DNA of 64,000 bases from Chryseobacterium sp. LJ668. GTDB lineage: Bacteria; Bacteroidota; Bacteroidia; Flavobacteriales; Weeksellaceae. The translations under genes and the position numbers were made by a program. The DNA is taken from NCBI RefSeq assembly GCF_019613955.1, contig NZ_CP080443.1, forward strand, positions 2,837,001 through 2,901,000, read 5' to 3'. A model generated the notes under the pieces. That model had not been told where the DNA came from and did not search any database. It saw only the letters and a program-made list of their open reading frames with translations. This document shows positions 54,346-63,528 of this stretch, in pieces. Each line of letters starts with the position of its first letter. The stretch's first letter is position 1.

Positions 54346-55143
54346 ATGGAAAACTATCTCGATATCAATAAAAATTCATGGAATGCAAGAGTAGAACCTC
54401 ATCTGAAATCTGACTTTTATTTTTTGGAAGAATTTTTACAGGGAAGAAATTCACTTAATTCTATTGAATTAGAACTTTTTGGAGATATAAAAGATAAAAG
54501 TATCCTGCACCTGCAATGCCATTTTGGTCAGGATTCTATTTCGCTTTCCAGAATGGGCGCAAAAGTTACGGGAATCGATTTGTCTGATAAAGCAATTGAT
54601 GCTGCAAAAGATTTGGCAAAACAATGCCACACAGATACCCAATTTATCTGTACAGACGTTTATAATCTTCCATATGTTTTAGATGAAAAATTTGATATCG
54701 TATTTACAAGTTATGGTACCATTGGCTGGCTGCCAGATTTAGAAAAGTGGGCACATGTTGTTAATCACTTTTTAAAGCCAGAAGGTAAGTTTATCATGGC
54801 AGAATTTCATCCCGTTGTTTGGATGTATGATGATGATTTTAACAGAATAGTATATAATTATTTTAATGAAAAACCAATTATAGAAACATCTGAAGGAACT
54901 TATGCTGATACTTCTGCAGAGATTGTTCAGGATTATATATCATGGAATCATCCTTTATCAGACGTTCTGCAAAATTTAATGGATAAAGAGATGGAAATAG
55001 AAAAATTTCAGGAATTTGACTGGTCACCGTACCCTTGTTTCAAAAACGTGGATCAATTTGAAAATGGAAAATGGAGAATCAATAAATTCGGAAATAAAAT
55101 TCCGTTGATCTATGCAATAAAAGCAAAAAAGAAGTCATCATAA
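54346..55143 (+). CDS. Class I SAM-dependent methyltransferase
   Basis: The 265-residue protein has a Rossmann methyltransferase core: LHLQCHFGQDSISLSRMGAKVTGIDLSDKAIDAAKD is a degenerate motif I (Cys replaces the usual Gly), then FDIVFTSYGTIGWLPD and LKPEGKFIMAEFHPV. This group is close to the UbiE/BioC-like small-molecule methyltransferases. The substrate is unknown. It lies 11 bases after the PH/SHOCT gene. A hairpin with its 5' arm over the last codons ends transcription. Confidence 0.82.
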   Translation: MENYLDINKNSWNARVEPHLKSDFYFLEEFLQGRNSLNSIELELFGDIKDKSILHLQCHFGQDSISLSRMGAKVTGIDLSDKAIDAAKDLAKQCHTDTQFICTDVYNLPYVLDEKFDIVFTSYGTIGWLPDLEKWAHVVNHFLKPEGKFIMAEFHPVVWMYDDDFNRIVYNYFNEKPIIETSEGTYADTSAEIVQDYISWNHPLSDVLQNLMDKEMEIEKFQEFDWSPYPCFKNVDQFENGKWRINKFGNKIPLIYAIKAKKKSS

Positions 55144-55160
55144 CGATGGCTTCTTTTTAT
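55127..55160 (+). terminator. Terminator overlapping the methyltransferase stop codon
   Basis: AAAAGAAGTCATC (55127-55139) pairs with GATGGCTTCTTTT (55145-55157) with one G-T pair. The loop contains the TAA stop codon, and a T-rich tail follows. Confidence 0.8.
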
Positions 55161-55196
55161 ATAGAATGTAAATAATATTAAAGTGTAATTTCAAAT

Positions 55197-55439
55197 TTAA
55201 TAATTTGATGTCGTGTCTTCAACTTTTGTTTTTGCTTCGTCAAATTTATTCTGAGCCTGTGAAGCTACATCATTAGCCTTTTCTTTAAGATCATTTCCCC
55301 ATTTATTAAGGTTATACTTTGCACTGTTAATCTTATCTTTTACAGCTTGCTGCTGCTCCGGCGTCGATTTTTTGTATTTCCAGTATGCTAAAGCACCTAC
55401 TCCTAATAACGCTAATAATCCGTTTGTCTTATTTCCCAT
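55197..55439 (-). CDS. YtxH-like small membrane-anchored stress protein
   Basis: The 80-residue product begins with one hydrophobic helix (about 8-22), followed by a charged amphipathic helical tail (STPEQQQAVKDKINSAKYNLNKW...). This is the YtxH pattern of small stress-associated proteins in bacteria. It is a single gene, and its terminal part resembles LEA-like repeats (KEKANDVASQAQNKFDEAKTKVEDT). The function is unknown. Confidence 0.7.
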   Translation of the reverse strand: MGNKTNGLLALLGVGALAYWKYKKSTPEQQQAVKDKINSAKYNLNKWGNDLKEKANDVASQAQNKFDEAKTKVEDTTSNY

Positions 55440-55538
55440 GATTTCTGATTTTAAAAGTTATATTTAAATTTGTTATACAACTTAGTATGTAAAATACGTG
55501 CCAAAAAAAACCAGGGATTAATAAAGTAATGTTAAAAT

Positions 55539-56381
55539 TTATTTAAATGATTCAAAATTTTCTCCGTCGAAACTTGCAAAAACCATTGTGGGATGAGAAT
55601 CCTTATGATACAAATTTCCGCTTTGATCAATAGCAATTGCGCCAGCGAAACCATCAATTTTCTTTAGTTCTGTAAAAGTTTTGCTAAATGCCTCTTCGAG
55701 ATCCATACCATCGGTCACCCTTGTGACAATTTTTGTTGCTGTGGCATTGCTTACAATATCTTCTCCCACTCCGGTACAGCTTACTGCACAAAATTCATTG
55801 GCATAATTCCCTGCAACAGTTGCAGAATCAGAAATTCTCCCGGGAAGTTCAAAACCTTTGCCACCGGTTGAAGTTGCAACCGCTAATTTTCCTTCTCTAT
55901 CAATAGCAACGCAGCCCACGGTTCCTTTTCCACCGTTATTTAGTTTGGCAACATATTCCTTTCGTCGTTGGGGAATTTCGGTTGAATAATTTTCAAAACC
56001 ATGTTCTGAAGCATATTTTTTCGCACCGTTTCCGCCAAGAACACGGTCATCTTCCTTCATTAGATATTTTGCAACTAAAATCGGATTTTTTACATCCCGT
56101 ATATTGATAACGCCGCTCATTTTCTGAGTTTCACCATCCATCATTGCAGCACTCATACGAATAATACCGTCACTTTGTATTTGTGAGCCGGTTCCTGCAT
56201 TATATAATTCATCATCTTCTAAAAGTGAAACTGCGTAAGCCACGGTTTCAAAAGCTGAATGGGTTTCTAAATATTGGTAAGCCTTTTTAGCAATCTCTTT
56301 TAAAGAATTTTGTTTAGCAACCTTCACCTCATGGCTTTGGTCACTTTCAGAGAAAAAACCTCCGTGGATGATGATTTTCAT
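55539..56381 (-). CDS. iaaA: Isoaspartyl peptidase / L-asparaginase (Ntn hydrolase)
   Basis: The 280-residue protein is a plant-type asparaginase. It is made as a precursor that cuts itself at Thr154 in the sequence NGGKGTVGCVAIDREG, and that Thr then becomes the nucleophile. GTGSQIQSDG and DSATVAGNYANEF complete the family signature. It hydrolyses beta-aspartyl dipeptides, including the beta-Asp-Arg released from cyanophycin. It sits 81 bases downstream of cphB, and cphA is just upstream and divergent, so the three form a cyanophycin module. The two hydrolase genes may be co-transcribed. Confidence 0.9.
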   Translation of the reverse strand: MKIIIHGGFFSESDQSHEVKVAKQNSLKEIAKKAYQYLETHSAFETVAYAVSLLEDDELYNAGTGSQIQSDGIIRMSAAMMDGETQKMSGVINIRDVKNPILVAKYLMKEDDRVLGGNGAKKYASEHGFENYSTEIPQRRKEYVAKLNNGGKGTVGCVAIDREGKLAVATSTGGKGFELPGRISDSATVAGNYANEFCAVSCTGVGEDIVSNATATKIVTRVTDGMDLEEAFSKTFTELKKIDGFAGAIAIDQSGNLYHKDSHPTMVFASFDGENFESFK

Positions 56382-56462
56382 AGAAATATGTTTGATATAA
56401 AATAATTGCTGATTAATGTTCGCAAAATACCATTTGTCAACAATCAGTTACTATTAGGTGTT

Positions 56463-57356
56463 TTAAATTTGAGGGATTGGATTAAATTGTGAATTTTCAA
56501 TTGTTAATTTTCGGGTTGTCAGATCATAATGATCATTCATTGACATCACATGCACCGTAAGATTGTCAATGGAAATAGGTTCACCCAAATTAATATTTGT
56601 AAGATTGGTATCTTTTATAAATCTTCCGTCAACAATAATGACAAGTCCAGATCCTACAGCAGTCATCGTATCATTGTGGATGAATAACCCGGTATCTTCA
56701 CCTAAGCCTATTCCCAAAGTCCTCGGATTGTTGACAACAGCCTGAAAAAGACGTCCGATTCTACCTCGTTGCACAAAATGAGTATCAACGATGACATTAT
56801 CTATTAACCCAAGACCTTGTGTAGTTTTTATTTCACCTTTCAACAAAGCTTCAGAGCTGCTTCCTTGATAAATCATGTTTTCAGAAGCCGCAGCTGCACC
56901 AGCAGATGTGCCAGAATAGATAAAATCCTGCTCCTGATATTTCAGTAAAATGGTATCGTGAAATCTTGTTCCGCCAAGAATAGAGGTGAGCCGCAGCTGA
57001 TCACCACCGGTAAACATGACAACATCGGCAGCATTAGCTCTGGCGACAATAGCATCAGAATTGGCCTCTTCACGGTTGTGAACGTCAAGTATATTTACAT
57101 TTTTAGCTCCTAAAAATTCAAAAGCCTTTTTATATTCCGCACCTACAATTTGAGGGATTTGTGATGCAGTAGTAATTACTTCAATAATCGAATTTTCTTT
57201 ATTTTTAGATTCGGTAATGATCTTTCTTAAGATTCCTCTTTCAAAAAAGTTAAGATTTTTTTCAATATTCTGATCGTAATCGGTTTCGGAGAAACTGCCT
57301 TTATTAACTGCTCCACCGATAATAATTAATTTTCCAACAGGTTTCATAGTTTGCAA
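56463..57356 (-). CDS. cphB: Cyanophycinase
   Basis: The 297-residue enzyme belongs to peptidase family S51. The catalytic serine Ser151 lies in the motif SGTSAGAAA, with GGDQLRLTSILGGT before it and DTHFVQRGRIGRLFQAV and GLGEDTGLF after it. It degrades the multi-L-arginyl-poly-L-aspartate polymer to beta-Asp-Arg dipeptides. No signal peptide is present, so it acts in the cytoplasm on the organism's own storage polymer. The second Met (MKPVGKL) is an equally good start. It diverges from cphA with 177 bases between the start codons. Confidence 0.93.
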   Translation of the reverse strand: MQTMKPVGKLIIIGGAVNKGSFSETDYDQNIEKNLNFFERGILRKIITESKNKENSIIEVITTASQIPQIVGAEYKKAFEFLGAKNVNILDVHNREEANSDAIVARANAADVVMFTGGDQLRLTSILGGTRFHDTILLKYQEQDFIYSGTSAGAAAASENMIYQGSSSEALLKGEIKTTQGLGLIDNVIVDTHFVQRGRIGRLFQAVVNNPRTLGIGLGEDTGLFIHNDTMTAVGSGLVIIVDGRFIKDTNLTNINLGEPISIDNLTVHVMSMNDHYDLTTRKLTIENSQFNPIPQI

Positions 57357-57533
57357 AGTTAGAAAATTATTAATTGTTGAGAAAATAAGAAAGGCTTTTT
57401 AATGCATTTGCTTTGATTTTAAATTGATTATACATTTTAAAGTTTTTTAATAAATCTTTAAAGAGTCTGTGGTTTTTTTTAAGGTTTTACATTATCTTTG
57501 ATTTTAGAAGATACTTTTATTAAAAGATAAACT

Positions 57534-60161
57534 ATGAAAATTGAGAAGATACAAGCTTTGAGGGGACCTAATATCTGGAGCATTAGAAGAAAGAAGCTGA
57601 TACAAATGCGTTTGGATCTTGAAGAGATGGAGAATTATCCAACCAATAAAATCGAAGGTTTTCGTGAACGAATAGAAAAGCTGATCCCATCATTGATTAC
57701 GCACAGGTGTTCTGAAGGTACACATGGTGGCTTTTTCCATCGTGTAGAAACAGGAACATGGATGGGACATGTGATAGAGCATATTGCTTTAGAAATTCAG
57801 ACATTGGCAGGTATGGAAACCGGCTTTGGAAGAACCCGCGAAACACGAACACCCGGAGTATATAATGTAGTTTTTGATTATATTGAAGAAAATACAGGTA
57901 TTTATGCTGCCGAACAAGCCGTAGAAATAGCTAATGCATTAATAGAAGGTACTGAATATGATATTGTTGCCTGTATCCAAAGGTTAAAAGAAATAAGGGA
58001 ACGTGTACGTTTGGGTCCTTCTACAGGAAGTATCGTTCAGGAAGCGGTATCCAGAAAAATTCCCTGGATAAGACTTGGTAGCAATTCATTGGTTCAGCTC
58101 GGCTATGGTGTTAATCAGCAGAGATTTCAGGCAACCATTACCGGAAAGACGAGCTCTATCGCGGTAGACATTGCATGCAATAAAGAACTGACTAAGAGAA
58201 TGCTGCATGATGCAGCAATTCCTGTTCCTACAGGTGATGTAATTACTGATGAAGAGCAGCTTCGAAGTGTAATTGACAAAATAGGCTATCCTATTGTAAC
58301 CAAACCTTTAGACGGTAATCATGGAAAAGGTTCTTCAATTAATGTAAATGATTGGGAAGCTGCAAAAATTGGTTTGGAGCACGCTCAGAAATATTCCAAT
58401 AAAGTAATTGTTGAGAAATATATTACCGGGTATGATTTCAGAGTTTTGGTCATAAACAATAAAATGGTTGCTGCGGCACGGAGAGTTCCGGCCCATGTTG
58501 TAGGTGACGGCGAAATGAATATTCAACAACTGATTGATAAAGAAAATAAAGACACTAGAAGAGGATACGGACATGAAAATGTACTTACCGAAATCGCAGT
58601 AGATAAAGATACTACAGAATTACTTGATAAACTTCAATATACTTTAGAAACTGTTCCTCAAAAGGGAGAAGTCGTTTATCTAAAATCCACAGCCAATCTT
58701 TCAACAGGGGGTACTTCCATTGATGTTACCGATATGGTACATCCGGAAAATATCACGATGGCAGAAAGAATTTCTAAAATCATCGGTTTAGATGTTTGCG
58801 GAATTGATATTATGGCCGAAAACCTTACCCAGCCTCTAAAGGAAAGCGGCGGAGCAATTATTGAAGTAAATGCTGCACCGGGTTTCAGAATGCATCTTGC
58901 ACCTAGCGAAGGCCTTCCGAGAAACGTCGCAGCACCGGTTGTAGATATGTTATATCCTCAGGGGAAACCATTCACAATTCCTATTATTGCGGTTACGGGA
59001 ACAAATGGGAAGACGACTACCACAAGACTAATATCGCACATTGTTAAAAATAATGGGTACAGAGTTGGTTTTACTACATCAGACGGTATTTACATTCAAA
59101 ATACAATGCTGACGAAAGGCGATACCACCGGACCGGTCTCTGCAGAATTTATATTAAAGGATCCAACGGTAGAATTTGCCGTACTTGAAACTGCAAGAGG
59201 CGGAATTCTTCGTTCAGGATTAGGTTTTTCTCAGTGTGACATCGGAGTTTTGACCAATATCAAAGAAGATCACTTAGGTTTGAATGACATCCATAATCTA
59301 AAAGATTTAACCAAGGTAAAAAGGGTAGTACTCGACAGCGTAAAGAAAAACGGCTGGAGTGTTCTGAATGCCCAAGATGAATATTCTATGAGAATCATCA
59401 ATGATTTACCGAGCAATGTTGCTATTTTTAGTTTAGACGAAAACAATGAGTACATCAAGAAGTTTGCTAAAGAAGGAAAAATTACCTGCGTTTATGAAGA
59501 AGGTTTTGTAACCATCAAAAAAGGCGATTGGAAAATAAGAATCGGAAAAGCCAAAGACTTCCCGATTACAATGGAAGGAAAGGCGAAATTCATGATTGAT
59601 AATGTATTGGCAGCGAGTTTAGCTTGTTATCTTCAAGGTTTCGGAATTGAGGATATTTCAAATTCATTAAGAACATTCATTCCGAGTGCACAGCTTACAC
59701 CGGGCAGACTGAATATTTTTAAATTTAAAAACTTCAAGGTTTTAATAGATTTTGCGCACAATCCTGCCGGATATGAAGCTATTGAAGATTATCTTAAAAA
59801 TGTAGAATCAACCAAAAAAATAGGTATTATTTCAGGAGTGGGCGACCGTAGAGATGAAGACATCACATTGTGCGGACAAATCGCCGGAAGAATGTTTGAT
59901 TATATTATTATCCGAAACGAAAAACATCTTCGTGGAAGAAAAGAAGAAGAAATCAACGGTTTGATTATCGACGGAATACAAAAATCCGGAAGAGATGTCA
60001 GCTATGAAATTATTCCGAAGGAAATTGAAGCCTTAAAGCATGCGATGAGCATGGCTGAAGAAGGCACATTCATTACCGCTTTAAGCGATGTTATTTCAAA
60101 TGCTATTGATCTCGTACAGGAATATCAGGCAAGAGAGTTGCTAGAAGATGGTAAAGTTTAA
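57534..60161 (+). CDS. cphA: Cyanophycin synthetase
   Basis: The 875-residue protein has the length and layout of standard CphA. An N-terminal domain (SEGTHGGFFHRVETGTWMGHVIEHIALEIQ) is followed by an ATP-grasp domain (about 225-480, with YPIVTKPLDGNHGKGSSI and IIEVNAAPGFRMHL), then a Mur-ligase-like domain with P-loop GTNGKTTTTR near 490. The domains add Asp to the chain backbone and Arg to each side chain, forming the polymer from ATP and the two amino acids. Divergent cphB and iaaA degrade the product. A -7-like box TATCTTTG lies at 57493-57500; no good -33 was seen. Confidence 0.95.
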   Translation: MKIEKIQALRGPNIWSIRRKKLIQMRLDLEEMENYPTNKIEGFRERIEKLIPSLITHRCSEGTHGGFFHRVETGTWMGHVIEHIALEIQTLAGMETGFGRTRETRTPGVYNVVFDYIEENTGIYAAEQAVEIANALIEGTEYDIVACIQRLKEIRERVRLGPSTGSIVQEAVSRKIPWIRLGSNSLVQLGYGVNQQRFQATITGKTSSIAVDIACNKELTKRMLHDAAIPVPTGDVITDEEQLRSVIDKIGYPIVTKPLDGNHGKGSSINVNDWEAAKIGLEHAQKYSNKVIVEKYITGYDFRVLVINNKMVAAARRVPAHVVGDGEMNIQQLIDKENKDTRRGYGHENVLTEIAVDKDTTELLDKLQYTLETVPQKGEVVYLKSTANLSTGGTSIDVTDMVHPENITMAERISKIIGLDVCGIDIMAENLTQPLKESGGAIIEVNAAPGFRMHLAPSEGLPRNVAAPVVDMLYPQGKPFTIPIIAVTGTNGKTTTTRLISHIVKNNGYRVGFTTSDGIYIQNTMLTKGDTTGPVSAEFILKDPTVEFAVLETARGGILRSGLGFSQCDIGVLTNIKEDHLGLNDIHNLKDLTKVKRVVLDSVKKNGWSVLNAQDEYSMRIINDLPSNVAIFSLDENNEYIKKFAKEGKITCVYEEGFVTIKKGDWKIRIGKAKDFPITMEGKAKFMIDNVLAASLACYLQGFGIEDISNSLRTFIPSAQLTPGRLNIFKFKNFKVLIDFAHNPAGYEAIEDYLKNVESTKKIGIISGVGDRRDEDITLCGQIAGRMFDYIIIRNEKHLRGRKEEEINGLIIDGIQKSGRDVSYEIIPKEIEALKHAMSMAEEGTFITALSDVISNAIDLVQEYQARELLEDGKV

Positions 60162-60180
60162 TTAAAATTTGCTTAAAATT

Positions 60181-60209
60181 ATCGGCGGGCTTCGAAGAAG
60201 CCCGCCGAT
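60181..60209. terminator. GC-rich hairpin downstream of cphA
   Basis: ATCGGCGGGCTTC (60181-60193) pairs perfectly with GAAGCCCGCCGAT (60197-60209) around a GAA loop. It is unusually GC-rich for this genome. No T-run follows, so it may act together with the next hairpin. Confidence 0.6.
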
Positions 60210-60223
60210 AATCACTATTTTAC

Positions 60224-60249
60224 AAAACCTCAGAAGTTCTGAGGTTTTT
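60224..60249. terminator. Bidirectional terminator between cphA and the ATP-grasp gene
   Basis: AAAACCTCAG (60224-60233) pairs with CTGAGGTTTT (60239-60248) around a 5-base loop, with T residues at the end. It serves the converging cphA and ATP-grasp genes. Confidence 0.75.
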
Positions 60250-60264
60250 ATGTTTTGCTTTCAT

Positions 60265-61446
60265 TTAATCTGCAAAAAAAGCATTGGAACTCCCAATCCA
60301 GATCGCATCTTTTTTATTAAAATCCACATTTACCATAGCAGCTTTAGTCATTCGTCCTAAATTTTCAAGGAGAATAGGCCGCTCATCCTGATCTCTCCAA
60401 ATATACAACAAGCGTATTTCCGCCTTTGAAAATTCACCGTTGATATCTTCAAAAACCGGTTCGTAAGTAACTTTTCGCTGTAGGATATAATTTTCTTTAT
60501 CCTCGATTTCATCAGTAATTTCTTTTGTCGGATTTAGATTGACCCCGCTTCCTGCAAATGAAAACAAAGGTTTCAGGACAAAATTTTCTAAGCTTTCATG
60601 ATCTGGAAATTCGTGTAGAAAATAACTTTTCGGAACAAACTGATGTTTCAGCATGGGCAAAAGAAACTTAGAAATTTTAAAAAACCAGTTCGGATGCGTA
60701 ACCCATTGTACGTCTGCCTCTTCACGGAAATCAAATTCAAGCTGAAGATCCGGAATTCGATCTAATTCATCAAAAATAACCCGGTTATAAATTCTTTTAA
60801 TCTGAATCTCTCTCCCGTCATTTTCATAAAACAATTTATTACCTTTTTTCTTCACTTTCGTAAGACAAACTGTTTTTATTCCCAATAGTTTTTCCGTTAA
60901 GGCAAAATCTATTGCTGTTTTTTGTTTCTCCGGAAATATTTCTAGCAAAATTACATTCTCAGAGTCTTCATTACCAACAATCAACTCCTTCATATAGTTT
61001 TCAAACTCTTCATGAGGCATTTTGTTTTTAATTTCATTTAAGAAAGGATAAATTTCGCAAAATGTTTCTTCAAAAACTTTTTGAAATGCGTAAAGCGAAG
61101 GAAAGGCCTGCAATTCTATCAATTGCGGTTCAATTTCTCCGTTCTCACTTCTGCATATCCCAAAATCGATGGTGAAAAAATGAGGTTGAGCAGTATCATT
61201 CGGGACTTTACAATTTTCCGGAATGGCTTTTTCTAGAGTGCCTGAAGGTAAAGCTTTGATTTGATCGATAATGCTTTCGCTTGCATCAATCAATTTATTT
61301 TTAAAGTCATTGGTAAGAAACATCGGGCTTTCAGACAATCTGAATGCGGGTTCGATGCCACTTTTTTCCTTTAGAGTTTGTTTAAACTGCTGATATTTTT
61401 CCTGGGTAAATTCCTGATTAAATTGTTCTCGGTATTTTGAAATCAT
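60265..61446 (-). CDS. ATP-grasp-like amide ligase, substrate unknown
   Basis: The 393-residue protein looks like a divergent ATP-grasp amide ligase. The N-terminal half has FFTIDFGICRSENGEIEPQLIELQAFPSLYAF. The C-terminal half has FVLKPLFSFAGSGVNLNPTKE, as in the nucleotide-binding loop of ATP-grasp enzymes, then YILQRKVTYEPV and IRLLYIWRD. A homologue to which I could assign a substrate is not apparent. It is the last gene of a leftward set with a glutamine amidotransferase, a GCS2-like ligase and a RimK-like ATP-grasp, so an amide or peptide product is inferred. A hairpin separates it from the amidotransferase gene. Confidence 0.65.
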   Translation of the reverse strand: MISKYREQFNQEFTQEKYQQFKQTLKEKSGIEPAFRLSESPMFLTNDFKNKLIDASESIIDQIKALPSGTLEKAIPENCKVPNDTAQPHFFTIDFGICRSENGEIEPQLIELQAFPSLYAFQKVFEETFCEIYPFLNEIKNKMPHEEFENYMKELIVGNEDSENVILLEIFPEKQKTAIDFALTEKLLGIKTVCLTKVKKKGNKLFYENDGREIQIKRIYNRVIFDELDRIPDLQLEFDFREEADVQWVTHPNWFFKISKFLLPMLKHQFVPKSYFLHEFPDHESLENFVLKPLFSFAGSGVNLNPTKEITDEIEDKENYILQRKVTYEPVFEDINGEFSKAEIRLLYIWRDQDERPILLENLGRMTKAAMVNVDFNKKDAIWIGSSNAFFAD

Positions 61447-61468
61447 ATTTCTTTTCTTTGTGATTTTA

Positions 61469-61496
61469 AAAAATCGAGCAGTTGTGCTCGATTTTT
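61469..61496 (-). terminator. Intercistronic hairpin within the amidoligase operon
   Basis: On the minus strand AAAAATCGAGCA and TGCTCGATTTTT (61496-61485 and 61480-61469) form a perfect 12-bp stem with a 4-base loop, followed by T residues. It lies between the amidotransferase and the ATP-grasp genes and could attenuate the latter. Confidence 0.65.
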
Positions 61497-61519
61497 TGTA
61501 TTAATAGTTATTATTTACA

Positions 61520-62353
61520 TTAAGCCAAAGCCTTAATTTCTCTCAAGATGTTTTTTTTTGCAAAACTCAAAAATCTGGGCAAAATCTGAGCTTGTGTAAG
61601 AACGATTTTATCATCATCATTCATTCTGTCTAATGTTTCAAGATATTTCTCTGTTCCGAAATTCTCTATCATGGCATTTTTGTTCTTTTCGTCTTTCAGA
61701 TTTTCAATCATCCCTGCAGGATTGGCTTCAGGATGAAACTGTGTTCCGAAAATTTCTTCGGAAAAACGAATAGCCATAATTGCTCTTTCCAGATTAATAT
61801 GCGGACGGAATTTTTCAATTGCAACAACCTTCATTCCCAACTCATTAAATCTAGGATAATCGGGCTCAATAAATTGATAAGCCCTTGAATCTACTGCATA
61901 AAAAGGATCGGGCAAGTTTTTTAATAAGAATTCTTGCTCACCTTCTTCAGTTTTGTGCACAGGCATTACACCAAAAGAATAAGATTTTCTTTTACATATA
62001 TTTCCTAATTTCCAATGTATGCTTGCCAGCTGAAAAGAATGACAAATTAAAAACAGGTATTTTTTTGAATCATTTTCCTTGTTGTAATAATATACTGAAT
62101 CTAAAAAATCGGCAAATTTCTGTTCCCAATCATGTCCTTCCCTGTGAGGATTTCCGGGACCTCCTGATGAAATAAATATATCAAAATCTTCAATATTCGG
62201 CATTTCATTTTTATATCTTACATCAAAAACCTGAATGCTGATATTCTCTTCAGATTGTTGCCGGAAAGCCTCAGAAATTTCTTTGATATTTTTAAATCCT
62301 TGATTGACATGGTTATTATTCATGTCTAGCAAAGCAATTCTTACATCTTTCAT
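61520..62353 (-). CDS. Class I glutamine amidotransferase-like protein
   Basis: The 277-residue protein has the class I (GMP synthase-like) amidotransferase fold. The nucleophile is Cys104 in FLICHSFQL, with GTQFHPEANPAG supplying His207 and Glu209, and SSGGPGNP (62-69) the oxyanion loop. It would release ammonia from glutamine for a partner enzyme. In the usual motif the Cys is flanked by Gly (GxCxG), but here it is ICHS, so glutaminase activity is likely but not certain. It starts 33 bases after the carboxylate-amine ligase gene in the same operon. Confidence 0.8.
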   Translation of the reverse strand: MKDVRIALLDMNNNHVNQGFKNIKEISEAFRQQSEENISIQVFDVRYKNEMPNIEDFDIFISSGGPGNPHREGHDWEQKFADFLDSVYYYNKENDSKKYLFLICHSFQLASIHWKLGNICKRKSYSFGVMPVHKTEEGEQEFLLKNLPDPFYAVDSRAYQFIEPDYPRFNELGMKVVAIEKFRPHINLERAIMAIRFSEEIFGTQFHPEANPAGMIENLKDEKNKNAMIENFGTEKYLETLDRMNDDDKIVLTQAQILPRFLSFAKKNILREIKALA

Positions 62354-62386
62354 AACTTCATAATTTATGCAAAGTTATTAAAAATA

Positions 62387-63505
62387 TTACGAAGCATTTT
62401 CGCTATGCGTAATACCATATTCTGTTTCAGAGATCATGTAATCAACGACTTTCTTCAGATCTCCCGTTTCTTCAAAGACTTTAAGTTGTCGGTCTGCACC
62501 TGTTCCGTTTTCTAGAATCGTCCATGCATATTCGACCTCTTTTCTACATCCTAAATCGTCTACAACATCATCTATAAATTCTAGTAATTCTTTCAACAAA
62601 TCCGCATAAGGAACAGATTCTTCTTTTCCAAAATCGATCAATTGAGAGTGAATTCCGTCTCTTGAAGCACGCCATTTATTTTCATTCAACAATAATCTTC
62701 TGTAGCTTCTGAAACTTAAATTCTGCTGGTGCAATTTGTAAATTTTTGCTACCAAGCTTTGCATGATTGCAGCCAGACAAACTGTTTCTTCAATTCGTAA
62801 AGGCATATCACAAATCCTGAATTCGATAGTGGGGTAGAACGGATGAACACGCAGATCCCACCAGATTTTTTTCGCATTATCGATCGTTCCTGTTTTTACC
62901 AAAAGATCAACATAGCTGTCAAACTCTGCCAAAGAATTGAAATAGCTAGGAATTCCTGTTCGCGGAAATTTAACAAAAATCTCCTGTCTGTATGATCTGA
63001 AACCTGTGTTTCTACCAATCCAGAAAGGTGAATTTACGGAAAGCGCATAAACGTGCGGTAAAAAATATCGCATTACATTCTGAATTCTTACTCCTTCCTC
63101 ACGGTTTGGAATCCCGATGTGAACATGCAGACCAAAAATAAGATTTCCACGGGCCACATCGCCCATGTCATCTACAATTTTGTTGTAACGCTCGCCATTG
63201 GTGATAGTATTGTGTTCCCAATTTGAAAAAGGGTGCGTTCCGCCACCGGATACACGAAGTCCTTGTTCATGCGCAGTATTAATGAGGTGTCTCCTCAGAT
63301 TCGTCAGCTCAGTCTGAGCTTCCTGAATGTTTTGGCAGATTCCGGTCTCCATTTCAATCATTGATTCGTGCATTTCGTGCTTTAAGTTTTCACTTAAAAC
63401 CGCCTTTCCTCCTTCAATGATTTTTGAAACATGTGAAACCAAATCTCTGCTTTCCAAATCGATGATCTGATATTCTTCTTCAATGCCAATAGTAAACTGA
63501 TGCAT
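62387..63505 (-). CDS. Carboxylate-amine ligase, GCS2/YbdK family
   Basis: The 372-residue protein matches the YbdK-type glutamate-cysteine ligase 2 family. The signature parts are IGIEEEYQIID, MHESMIEMETGICQNI, SGGGTHPFSNWEHN, FGLHVHIGIPN and RTGIPSYFNSLAEFDSYV. These enzymes use ATP to join a carboxylate to an amine, and most members lack a confirmed substrate. The gene is 23 bases after a RimK-like ATP-grasp gene and 33 before an amidotransferase gene, so it is part of a multi-ligase operon. Confidence 0.87.
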   Translation of the reverse strand: MHQFTIGIEEEYQIIDLESRDLVSHVSKIIEGGKAVLSENLKHEMHESMIEMETGICQNIQEAQTELTNLRRHLINTAHEQGLRVSGGGTHPFSNWEHNTITNGERYNKIVDDMGDVARGNLIFGLHVHIGIPNREEGVRIQNVMRYFLPHVYALSVNSPFWIGRNTGFRSYRQEIFVKFPRTGIPSYFNSLAEFDSYVDLLVKTGTIDNAKKIWWDLRVHPFYPTIEFRICDMPLRIEETVCLAAIMQSLVAKIYKLHQQNLSFRSYRRLLLNENKWRASRDGIHSQLIDFGKEESVPYADLLKELLEFIDDVVDDLGCRKEVEYAWTILENGTGADRQLKVFEETGDLKKVVDYMISETEYGITHSENAS

Positions 63506-63528
63506 TTTTTTTCTGTGTTTTATTTAAA

